From positions 1 to 64,000 of the forward strand of contig NZ_LJRO01000467.1 in NCBI RefSeq assembly GCF_001401155.1: a DNA stretch of 64,000 nucleotides, in the 5' to 3' direction. The notes beneath the pieces were generated by a model, which did no database searches, was not told where the DNA came from, and saw only the letters and a list, made by a program, of their open reading frames with translations. Position numbers and translations under genes: made by a program. Shown piece after piece: positions 1-6,900 of the stretch (position 1 is its first letter; the number at the start of each line of letters is the position of its first letter). This DNA is from Pseudomonas tremae (lineage in GTDB: Bacteria; Pseudomonadota; Gammaproteobacteria; Pseudomonadales; Pseudomonadaceae).

Positions 1-17
1 TTTCGCGGGCGCGAAAA
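1..17. repeat. Palindromic repeat, copy A (cut by window edge)
   Basis: TTTCGCGGGCGCGAAAA; identical to the copy at 4624-4641 apart from the first T, which would lie before the window. The unit is two 8-bp arms (TTTTCGCG / CGCGAAAA) around two G bases. Function unknown; possible operator or partition-type binding site of the integrated element. Confidence 0.6.
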
Positions 18-26
18 TCTATGGTT

Positions 27-107
27 GCTGGTGAGAGCCAGCGCGACAAGTCACCCTGGCTCTCACCAGCTCGTTTGGAAGCACACTGTTGAGTGTCCAA
101 ACGAGCT
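27..107. repeat. Two abutting perfect inverted repeats
   Basis: The first inverted repeat has 15-bp perfect arms at 27-41 and 56-70 with a 14-bp loop. The second has 12-bp perfect arms at 68-79 and 96-107 with a 16-bp loop. They share three bases (68-70), so the two hairpins are mutually exclusive or form adjoining cruciforms. There is no T-run on either side, so an ordinary intrinsic terminator is unlikely. The block lies downstream of the coupling-protein operon and between two copies of the palindromic repeat. It could be a transfer-origin-like, recombination or regulatory site. Confidence 0.65.
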
Positions 108-159
108 GCAAGCACTGTTATTTGCTCAGCGCGCAGATGAGGTTCCGAACCGTCCATGA

Positions 160-177
160 TTTTCGCGCGCGAGAAAA
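160..177. repeat. Palindromic repeat, copy B (degenerate)
   Basis: TTTTCGCGCGCGAGAAAA, the same 8+2+8 design as copy A with a CG centre and one changed base in the right arm. It lies 50 bases beyond the stop of the coiled-coil gene at 227. Confidence 0.5.
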
Positions 178-226
178 TGAAGAGGCCTCGATGAAGTAGA
201 AACAGCCCGGAGTTCTGTCACAGCTA

Positions 227-1327
227 TCAATTTTTAGCTCCCGTCAGCGGGTTGTAGCCTTGGGCCGCGCATCTGGCTCTCGCCATGATGCTGGCCGTGC
301 ATTCCCTTTGCTTCGCTTCTGCCGCAGCTTCCGATTGGCGTTTCGCCGCCGCTAGTCGGCGCTCGGAGTCCTGCTCTGCTCGGCGTGTAGCCTCGACGGC
401 TGCGCTGGCCTGGCGATCAGTGTCACGTTGGCGCTGAATAGAAAGGCGCTGCGCTTTCTGTTGCTCGCGTTCTGCCTGCTGCTCCGCCTGTCGGGCGTCC
501 CGCTCTACCTGACGTGCTTGATTCTGGGCTTCTAACTTTGCCCGTTGCTCCTGGCGTTCTGCGTCTCTCTCCGCTTTACGGATCGCGCTGCTGAGCGTGT
601 CAATGGATGCTGTAGGTGTCGGTTGCTGCGGCTCTGACTGCTGTTCTCGATCGTAATAACCGGAAGTTTGCTCTGTTGCCGCTGCTGGCCCGAGCGCCCC
701 TGCCTTATCGCCGTTCAGTTGCACATCTAGTCGATGAACCAGGGTCTCAGTCTGAGCCTGTAGCTTGAACCCTTCTTGCAACACCGGTAGGGCATTGAGT
801 ACGCCATCTGACAAGCGCTGATAGTCGAACCGAGAGGGCTGCTTGACCTCAAGCGCGCTTAGAAATAATTTTCCCTCAACGCTCAGCGGCACCTGTTGCT
901 TCGTAAGATTTTTGAACGGTGATGTCTCGATGAGCTGCTGTGCCTGATCGTATTTTTCCTGTTGTGCCGCTGCTTTCTGAAGGACCTGTTCCGGGCTTGG
1001 CGCTTTGATACGCGACAGCTGCGCCTGAAGGTTAGACGTCTGTTCGGTTGCAACTTCTCGCAGCCACTCAGGCTGGTCCGCTATCAAAACTTGCAGGCGA
1101 GAAAGTGCTGCCTCAGTGTGTTGCACCGATTGGGCGCTTAGCGCATTGATTGCTTCAAGGCGTTGAACGGCCTCGCCAGCTTTCATTGCGGGATATCGGT
1201 AGGCATACACGACTGCAACTAAAAGCAGAGCCAGTGCAAGGAGGGTGGCTGGAGAAGTGGACCCTGGCCAATACCAGCGACCCTCTGTTTCACGCATCAC
1301 GGGCATACGAATTTCAGTAGTCATCAT
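227..1327 (-). CDS. Membrane-anchored coiled-coil protein of the mobilisation operon, unknown function
   Basis: 366 residues. One hydrophobic segment near residues 27-45 is followed by a long Gln/Ala/Glu-rich helical region, and residues about 250-345 are extremely rich in Arg, Glu, Gln and Ala with almost no Gly or Pro, as in a coiled coil. The gene starts inside the stop codon of the coupling-protein gene (ATGA overlap at 1324-1327), so the two are translationally coupled and the protein probably works with it. The likely topology is a short cytoplasmic N-terminus, one membrane pass and a long helical domain. I do not recognise the family; membrane partner of the coupling protein is inference. 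Confidence 0.7.
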   Translation of the reverse strand: MMTTEIRMPVMRETEGRWYWPGSTSPATLLALALLLVAVVYAYRYPAMKAGEAVQRLEAINALSAQSVQHTEAALSRLQVLIADQPEWLREVATEQTSNLQAQLSRIKAPSPEQVLQKAAAQQEKYDQAQQLIETSPFKNLTKQQVPLSVEGKLFLSALEVKQPSRFDYQRLSDGVLNALPVLQEGFKLQAQTETLVHRLDVQLNGDKAGALGPAAATEQTSGYYDREQQSEPQQPTPTASIDTLSSAIRKAERDAERQEQRAKLEAQNQARQVERDARQAEQQAEREQQKAQRLSIQRQRDTDRQASAAVEATRRAEQDSERRLAAAKRQSEAAAEAKQRECTASIMARARCAAQGYNPLTGAKN

Positions 1328-3972
1328 GCAGTACCCCCCTGTGTTTTCGGATACAACCGGATTACGTCCCGACGTTGAATACGTCCACGATTGATGATTG
1401 CTATCGCAGTACCAGGGATGGCGAGCAACGTATCAATCTCATCAGGCTGGATAAGGGGCGATAGCTCTAGCTGTAGCGATGGACGCTGTGGTGCCTGAGT
1501 TGAATCATCCGGCACTACCATTCCATTCAGCCAGTTCATGGCCTTGGGAGTCCACTGACGGTGCCAAAGACCGATAGCGTAAGACAGACGTGGCGCGCCA
1601 AAGCGACTCTGTCGATTCAGCGTCGTCGATTGCATTGCTTGATCCGTACCGGAGTTAGCGTATAGGCCAAGGTCGCTTGCCGCGTCTGGTAGTCCTTGGA
1701 AGCTTTGTGTTGAGGCCTTCCACACATGGCCACCACGCTTGGAAACGTAATTGTTTGAATCGTCTGTACGGGGAGCTAAAGCAATGATGCTGGCCAGGTT
1801 ACCGAGCATCTGAACCGCACCATCACGCTCCAGGCGTTTGTATAACCCGTCGACGTTTTGCGTTGCAAACATTAGGTACAGGCCCAGGCTGCGTGCTACA
1901 GGAACAGTCTCTAAGTCTGCTTTGGTCAATAGGTTCTGAACTTCGTCGGCTGCAAGTAACACGGGCCGGTGGCCTTCCAGATGTTGCCAATTGTCGCCGC
2001 GTTTTTTCACCGCGTCGTAGACTCGTCGCATGCATAGGGCCGAGATCGCAACCCCGCCAATACCATATTCCGATTCCGGTAATAGGAGTCCGATTTTCTG
2101 GCCGGTCATTACTCCCTCAACCCTGAAGTGGGTATCAGTTGTATTGACCCAAGGCCCCAGCTTTTCTTGAAGCAGGATGTTCCCCAACCAAGTCCTCAGC
2201 ATGTTGCTGATGCAACCTGCAGTCTTCTCTGGGAAATCGGGATACTCCAACAACCAGTAGTGAGCAGCTGCGAGCAGGCGGCCGCTGTGGTCAATCTCGT
2301 TTGATATGGGGTCTAGCCAGTCCGCTCGCTCTTGATGGCTTGCCAGGCAAAACTGCTGGATTTGTGTCAGCGTATAGGGAAGATCGGGATGTGCTTCCAC
2401 TAGGATTGCCGCCATACGCAGCATCAGGCGGGCAGAGTCCCGCCAGAAGGTATCTCCTTTCCCGTCGTCGCAAACGTCGGGCAAAACATCAGCCAGAGCA
2501 TCTGGCGTCATCTCGTAGATAGGATTGAATGGGCCGTGGTCCGGGCTGATGAGCGTGTAGCCGTCGATACCATGGAACTCAAGCGGCAGTGCACCCTTAC
2601 CATCGAGCACCAGAAGACCTCCTAGATCGCCATCGATCCACTGTTTGGTGAGCGGACGAATGACCCCTGAAGTTTTGCCCGTGCCGCTAGCTCCTAGCAC
2701 ACCGACATGAGTAGCCAGATCTGTAACCGACAGGCCAAACGGTATACCCGCTTCTGTAGGTGCTAGCGGGTCACGTCGTTGCGCTAACAAGCCAGTACTG
2801 GTTCCGAGTTGAATGAAAGGAGAGCTGTCCGTTTTGGCGTTTTTGATCTGCTCATTCCGTGCTTCCTCCAAGTGCTGGAAATACGCGCGCCCGGCCTTGT
2901 CGATTAACAGCTCGGTACCGCTTTCACGCACGGCTTGATCAAGCAGCATTGCGCGAACCGTAAGAGGAGATTTGGCCGTGAAGGTAAGATAGATTGCGAA
3001 ACCCCACATACCTAAAACGTATAGCCAATTAATCAGCTGAGCATCCAGTCGAACGAATGTGTCCAGATGTTCACGATAGGATGCCGAGAGTCCCACAAAA
3101 ATCAGGGCTGGAATAATGACTATTTTAAGGACAAGGAGAAATACAGACGGGTCCGTTTCCTTCTGCGCCGGTTGTGCTTTTTCCTGATCACGCGGAATCC
3201 AGAAGGCAACACGTTTCCAAACCAAAAGGGCGAAATAATCCAAGACCGCAAGCATGGGCGATGAGATTGCGAGAGCCGGAGTTAGCATTACTAAACCAAC
3301 CATGAACAGCACCGCCTTCGTGGTCATCCATTCAGAGCGAACAGCGGAAAACTCTAGGTCGGTGGCTAGTACTTGTCCCGTGACAGACTGGCCGTTGGAG
3401 TCTGTCACCAAAAGCCGGGCGCGGTCTGCCAAATCGGGCGGAGTTCCTGGCTCCAAATCACGAATAACGCACCGGGAAATAATGCTTTTCACTGAGTCGA
3501 TTTCATCCTGACGTACAGGTGTTCTTGGCAGGAGTATTTGAGCGATCAGAGGGCCAAATAGTGTTGCAGAACAACACAGCAAAACGCTAAGCCATACAGT
3601 GATCGTAAACGCCAGAGGGATGAGAGTGTCATTTGTTGTCGTTCCGGCTTTGTTCACTAAAACATAAGTTAAAAATAATCCGATGAGCATCAGCGCCGGA
3701 ACAGCCAACCAAGTTCGTTTTGCCCAAATACGTTGCGCGAGGAAAACACCAATTTGAGACAGCGAGAGCCTCTGAGCCATTCTTTCGATATGATCATTTG
3801 ATAGCCCGTCATGCTCAGTATCCGTTCCACTGATCCAGTAAACTTGTGGATCTAGCACACCCTCATACTTGCGCCTGATGACAGTGCGCATTCGTTCCTG
3901 TTCGTGATGTAGAAGCCAGTACTTTGTCTTTGACACAGGGTCATCAAAAAAACTATTTTTTGAAGTGCTCAT
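1324..3972 (-). CDS. Type IV coupling protein (VirD4/TraD/TraG-like conjugation ATPase)
   Basis: 882 residues. Type IV coupling proteins link the relaxase-DNA complex to the transfer channel in the inner membrane. Several hydrophobic segments lie in the N-terminal part (about 86-106, 117-148, 220-250, 277-297, 313-331). A P-loop GASGTGKTSG is at about 427-436, a strand-Asp motif VLDGKG just after it, and a Walker B-like stretch VLLAADEVQN near 671-680, matching the VirD4/TraD ATPase layout. The number of membrane passes is larger than the two typical of TraD, suggesting a variant. It is co-oriented with the TraD/MobC-like gene upstream (45-bp gap) and overlaps the coiled-coil gene downstream by 4 bp. 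The A+T content looks higher than in the core genes to the right. Confidence 0.85.
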   Translation of the reverse strand: MSTSKNSFFDDPVSKTKYWLLHHEQERMRTVIRRKYEGVLDPQVYWISGTDTEHDGLSNDHIERMAQRLSLSQIGVFLAQRIWAKRTWLAVPALMLIGLFLTYVLVNKAGTTTNDTLIPLAFTITVWLSVLLCCSATLFGPLIAQILLPRTPVRQDEIDSVKSIISRCVIRDLEPGTPPDLADRARLLVTDSNGQSVTGQVLATDLEFSAVRSEWMTTKAVLFMVGLVMLTPALAISSPMLAVLDYFALLVWKRVAFWIPRDQEKAQPAQKETDPSVFLLVLKIVIIPALIFVGLSASYREHLDTFVRLDAQLINWLYVLGMWGFAIYLTFTAKSPLTVRAMLLDQAVRESGTELLIDKAGRAYFQHLEEARNEQIKNAKTDSSPFIQLGTSTGLLAQRRDPLAPTEAGIPFGLSVTDLATHVGVLGASGTGKTSGVIRPLTKQWIDGDLGGLLVLDGKGALPLEFHGIDGYTLISPDHGPFNPIYEMTPDALADVLPDVCDDGKGDTFWRDSARLMLRMAAILVEAHPDLPYTLTQIQQFCLASHQERADWLDPISNEIDHSGRLLAAAHYWLLEYPDFPEKTAGCISNMLRTWLGNILLQEKLGPWVNTTDTHFRVEGVMTGQKIGLLLPESEYGIGGVAISALCMRRVYDAVKKRGDNWQHLEGHRPVLLAADEVQNLLTKADLETVPVARSLGLYLMFATQNVDGLYKRLERDGAVQMLGNLASIIALAPRTDDSNNYVSKRGGHVWKASTQSFQGLPDAASDLGLYANSGTDQAMQSTTLNRQSRFGAPRLSYAIGLWHRQWTPKAMNWLNGMVVPDDSTQAPQRPSLQLELSPLIQPDEIDTLLAIPGTAIAIINRGRIQRRDVIRLYPKTQGGTA

Positions 3973-4017
3973 TATTATCGCCTATACAAGAAGTGATTAA
4001 GGTGCGGCTGGTAGCCG

Positions 4018-4458
4018 CTAATTTTTTCTTGGCCGCTCACGACTCGCGAGGAGTGCGTCTCCCGTTCGCTTCCACTCAGTCCTCACCGCATCGGTGACGG
4101 ACGTTTCCTCAACCCCAATCAGAGCGCCTAGTAACTCGCCGCGATCAATCAACGGGCTTCCTGTCTTCGTATCGACTAGGCCCGCCAATATGAGTAGTCC
4201 CGCTGCTTGATAGAGCTCGCGGTCCCGGGCTTTACGTGCAGACTCTTTCTCTGCATTAACAATACGAGCTACATCGCTTCTGGCCTTCTGTGCCTTGGCT
4301 TCTGCCCACTCTGCCTTGATGAGAAAACTGAGCTTTCGCTCTTCGTCATTTGTTCGAGGGATTTTCTCTGAAAGCATCAGGAGTAATCGCTGTTGATCAC
4401 TTGGTGATTTCAGATTTTTTATATGGAGAATTCTTTCGCTAAGCCATTTATCTTTCAT
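4018..4458 (-). CDS. TraD/MobC-like relaxosome accessory protein
   Basis: 146 residues. The C-terminal part carries the pattern RKAR-x(n)-AGLVD-x(n)-ELLGALIG, which resembles the small TraD/MobC family found beside MobA/MobL relaxases, whose members help the relaxase at the transfer origin. The middle is a charged helix (residues about 50-90). It is divergent from the relaxase gene at 4709, with a 250-bp palindrome-rich space between them, the usual position of a transfer origin. It is probably first gene of the operon with the coupling protein. Family assignment rests on motif similarity only. Confidence 0.6.
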   Translation of the reverse strand: MKDKWLSERILHIKNLKSPSDQQRLLLMLSEKIPRTNDEERKLSFLIKAEWAEAKAQKARSDVARIVNAEKESARKARDRELYQAAGLLILAGLVDTKTGSPLIDRGELLGALIGVEETSVTDAVRTEWKRTGDALLASRERPRKN

Positions 4459-4708
4459 TTCGCTTAATTACGCTAAGTTTGTTTTTAGGGTTTTAATTAT
4501 AACTATTATATGTTTAATGTGCGCGCGGACTGCTTTATCCTTCCAGTATTGGAAGGCGCGCTTAGTTGTTTCTTCGTTCCTCAGAAACAGCGCGCCCTGC
4601 CGGGGGCAGAATCAAAAGCAAAATTTTCGCGGGCGCGAAAAACCAAGCGCACAGCGGAGGCGTATTTTCGCGCCCGCGAAAATTCAGGAGCGCAGAGGCA
4701 AAGCAGAA
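4459..4708. promoter_or_regulatory. Divergent mobilisation control region, candidate oriT
   Basis: The space between the leftward TraD/MobC-like gene and the rightward relaxase. The left 50 bases are strongly A+T-rich (a likely promoter zone). A perfect 7-bp-arm hairpin lies at 4539-4556. A second, longer hairpin pairs 4555-4561 with 4590-4596 and 4567-4573 with 4583-4589, leaving a one-sided 5-base bulge. Two exact inverse copies of an 18-bp palindrome follow at 4624-4641 and 4665-4682. Transfer origins of MobA/MobL-type systems usually lie in this position, but I could not recognise a nick site. Confidence 0.5.
4624..4682. repeat. Palindromic repeat copies C and D in inverse orientation
   Basis: TTTTCGCGGGCGCGAAAA at 4624-4641 and its exact reverse complement at 4665-4682, separated by 23 bp. 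Each copy is itself an 8+2+8 palindrome, so the pair can form either two small hairpins or one 18-bp stem. They lie just upstream of the relaxase start at 4709. Relatives occur at 1-17 and 160-177, beyond the other end of the mobilisation operon. Confidence 0.7.
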
Positions 4709-6166
4709 ATGGCCATTGGGCGTTTGAGTATGAAGGTGGGAAAAGCCGGTAAGGCGGGCCCGCACGCGGCCTATATCGCCCGAGAAGGTAAGTACGCGGC
4801 CAGGCTTGATCAGAACGAAAAGTTGGAGGCTACCGAGTCGGGGAATATGCCGGTTTGGGCGCAGCACTGCCCGCAAGAGTTCTGGAATGCTGCTGACCGC
4901 AATGAGCGTAAAAACGGCACAACTTACCGTGAAATGGAAATAGCCCTGCCGCGTGAGTTGTCACCCCAGCAGCGAGCTAACCTAGTGCGTGATTTCGTGC
5001 GCAAGGAGGTTGGTGATCGCCATGCTTATCAGTGGGCCATCCACACGCCAAAGGCTGCAGATGGTGGCGAGCAGCCGCACGTGCATTTGATGTTCAGCGA
5101 GCGCCAGCGGGATCGTATCGAGCGTGACCCGGAGCAGTATTTCAAACGCTATAACGCAAAGAACCCAGCAGCTGGTGGAGCCCGCAAGGGCTATGGCCCA
5201 AGTGCTGGGCTTACCTTAAGTGCGGCAGAGCGCAAAGCTGAATTGCGTCAGCTGCGCGACCGTTGGGAGAAGACCTGCAATTCGCATTTGGAGCAGGCTG
5301 GAGCGGTTGAACGGATCGACATGCGTAGCCATGCAGAGCGGAATACTGGGCTAGTGCCAGAGCGTAAACATCTGCCCAGCGAGTGGAGAGATCCAGGGCA
5401 GCGCGCCAAGGTGATCGACTTCCGCCAGGCCCGTGCCGAGCTTTCTCAATCCCGTGAAGCTTTGCGGCGTGAAGTGCCGAGTGCAGGAGCTGAAATCATC
5501 AGCCTTGAGGCTGAACGTGAGCGGCGCATTGCAGAGCGAGTCAAGACAGGCGGAAGCTCATTTGATACCAGCATAAAAGCCGTCCAAGACAGGAGCCAAA
5601 ACGACATGGTACAGAACTCAAAACAAGGTAAGGAGAAGGCCGAGCAGGCCAGTAGAGAGGAAGCTGGACGGATCGCCACAGCGCTTTCCCAGCAGAACGA
5701 ACGTCGAGAAAACCAGATATCCCAGGGCAAGGGCCCGGAGGCAGAGAAAGAAGCACAAGCCTTGCAGGATAAAAAGGAGCGTCTGGAGCAGGAGAAAGCG
5801 GCTCAAGTGCAAAGCCGCCGAATGGAGCAAGCGAAACGCGACGAGAGTGATCGGTTGATTAATCAACTTCAACGGCAGAGCGAGCAAGAGTCAACCAAAA
5901 AGCCGAGCGCAATGGAGCAGATGAAGGCCAAGGCTGCTCAGCAAGGCCATGTTAAAGACCAAGGGCATGCTCGGGGTCAGAATGTTGTCAGCATCGATCA
6001 GATGAGGGCGCGGGCGGCTGAGAAGGGGCATGTGAATGACCAGACGCAGAGGCCTGATAATGAGCGGGCTAATACTCCTTTAACGCTGGAGCAGATGCAG
6101 ATCGAGTCTGAGTCACGTCGCGTCACGAAAGAGCAGGAGCGTGACGAGCCAGGTCTGGAGCGGTAA
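4709..6166 (+). CDS. MobA/MobL-family relaxase
   Basis: About 485 residues from ATG 4709. Relaxases nick the transfer origin and stay bound to the 5' end through a tyrosine. The N-terminus (MAIGRLSMKVG, then HAAYIAREGKY at about 19-29) and the metal-binding pattern QPHVHLMFSERQ at about 122-133 are characteristic of MobA/MobL (MOBQ) relaxases. Residues 230-485 are a Gln/Glu/Lys-rich helical tail. A repeated block of the type ..EQMKAKAAQQGHVKDQ.. / ..DQMRARAAEKGHVNDQ.. lies near 395-455. The frame stays open to 4517 upstream, but that part covers the palindrome region, and a purine-rich AGAGG lies about 11 bases before 4709. No primase domain is apparent. Confidence 0.85.
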   Translation: MAIGRLSMKVGKAGKAGPHAAYIAREGKYAARLDQNEKLEATESGNMPVWAQHCPQEFWNAADRNERKNGTTYREMEIALPRELSPQQRANLVRDFVRKEVGDRHAYQWAIHTPKAADGGEQPHVHLMFSERQRDRIERDPEQYFKRYNAKNPAAGGARKGYGPSAGLTLSAAERKAELRQLRDRWEKTCNSHLEQAGAVERIDMRSHAERNTGLVPERKHLPSEWRDPGQRAKVIDFRQARAELSQSREALRREVPSAGAEIISLEAERERRIAERVKTGGSSFDTSIKAVQDRSQNDMVQNSKQGKEKAEQASREEAGRIATALSQQNERRENQISQGKGPEAEKEAQALQDKKERLEQEKAAQVQSRRMEQAKRDESDRLINQLQRQSEQESTKKPSAMEQMKAKAAQQGHVKDQGHARGQNVVSIDQMRARAAEKGHVNDQTQRPDNERANTPLTLEQMQIESESRRVTKEQERDEPGLER

Positions 6167-6181
6167 TCAGTATGAAAGAGG

Positions 6182-6460
6182 CTACAGCTTTAGCTCTTGC
6201 CGTAGTCTGGTGATCAGCCATTCCAGCTCGGGTGGCTGGATCTCCTCAAGAGCTTCTAGCATGGCTATCAGCTTGCGCTGGTGGCGCAGGGTGGCGTCCT
6301 CGATGGACTCGCCTGGCAGGGTTATGAATTCGCTTAGTTCTGTGTCGTCGAAAATCCCCCGCCAGACGGCCAGTCCTAGCGGATTTTTGGTCAGGTTGGC
6401 GAAGTAGTCCCGCCAGTAGCTGGGGTGTTCGACAGTTACGATGGTCATATCTTCCTGCAT
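6182..6460 (-). CDS. Hypothetical protein paired with an Xre-like regulator
   Basis: 92 residues with no recognised domain; acidic, with a likely helical second half and a Trp-rich N-terminal third (YWRDYF, VWRGIF). The start at 6460 has a perfect Shine-Dalgarno AAGGAGG about 8 bases upstream, inside the preceding gene. An internal ATG at 6448 would instead give a 4-bp ATGA overlap with that gene's stop. Either way it is translationally coupled to the Xre-like protein and converges on the relaxase stop 15 bp away. A toxin-antitoxin partner is conceivable, but nothing in the sequence proves it. Confidence 0.6.
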   Translation of the reverse strand: MQEDMTIVTVEHPSYWRDYFANLTKNPLGLAVWRGIFDDTELSEFITLPGESIEDATLRHQRKLIAMLEALEEIQPPELEWLITRLRQELKL

Positions 6461-6717
6461 TGCTGAACCTCCTTATGCATGCGTTCCAGTTCGCCTGTTG
6501 AGCGTCCCTGGAATTGACCGGCCATTAGCTTGCTCAGTTCATCCAGAGGCACACCCATCAGCCTGGCTGCATGATCGAGAGTTATTCCCTTTGCCTCGAT
6601 GGCCTGGGTCATTGCGGTCACTAACTGGGCTTTAGCCAGCATTGCCTTGGCTGTTGGATGACGAAGGTCGGCGTAGACATTGCCGCTGCTTGTTTCGATC
6701 ATGCTCATCGAGATCAC
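6445..6717 (-). CDS. Xre/HigA-like helix-turn-helix regulator
   Basis: 90 residues. The pattern NVYADLRHPTAKAMLAKAQL followed by a helix-turn-helix (GITLDHAARLMGVPLDELSKL) and FQGRSTGELERM matches the Xre-like HTH_37 group, which includes HigA-type antitoxins. There is no RelE/HigB-like toxin upstream; the only partner is the overlapping 92-residue gene downstream. It probably autoregulates or acts on the adjacent replication origin. The upstream sequence holds three GATTA repeats and then the iteron array. Confidence 0.65.
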   Translation of the reverse strand: MISMSMIETSSGNVYADLRHPTAKAMLAKAQLVTAMTQAIEAKGITLDHAARLMGVPLDELSKLMAGQFQGRSTGELERMHKEVQQCRKI

Positions 6718-6723
6718 CGAGCC

Positions 6724-6753
6724 AGATTAAAATGATTAGAAAGGATTAAGGCA
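6724..6753. repeat. A+T-rich triple GATTA repeat
   Basis: GATTA occurs at 6725, 6734 and 6744 within an A+T-rich stretch. It lies between the Xre-like gene start and the DnaA box/iteron array, so it could be the melting element of the origin, the promoter of the Xre-like gene, or both. Confidence 0.35.
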
Positions 6754-6806
6754 TCACACACTTGTTGCGGAGCCCAGTAGCTCCGTGGGATGCAGCGGAT
6801 TTAGCC

Positions 6807-6900
6807 TGTGGATAATTTAGCCAACGGTACGGTATTTTCTAGCCAACGGTACGGTAATTCCTAGTCGACAGTACGGTACTGCCTAGCCAACGGTACGGTA
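6807..6900. other. oriV: Iteron-type replication origin (DnaA box plus four iterons)
   Basis: TGTGGATAA at 6807-6815 is a perfect DnaA box (reverse of TTATCCACA). Four direct repeats of TAGCCAACGGTACGGTA follow at 6818-6834, 6840-6856, 6862-6878 (three mismatches) and 6884-6900. The period is exactly 22 bp, two helical turns. Iterons 3 and 4 lie inside the last codons of the TrfA-like initiator gene. A 17-bp iteron on a 22-bp period with DnaA boxes is the design of TrfA-dependent RK2-type origins, which fits the neighbouring gene. Confidence 0.85.

Noticed and set aside
27..107. Integron attC site or intrinsic terminator
   Set aside because: No attC core sites or gene cassettes, and no T-run on either strand.
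4517..4708. N-terminal extension of the relaxase
   Set aside because: The extension would translate the palindrome-rich control region; the MobA/MobL start MAIGRLSMK at 4709 is the conserved one.
6818..6900. Short regular repeats as a CRISPR array
   Set aside because: Units are 17 bp with 5-bp spacers and no cas genes; the DnaA box and initiator explain them as iterons.
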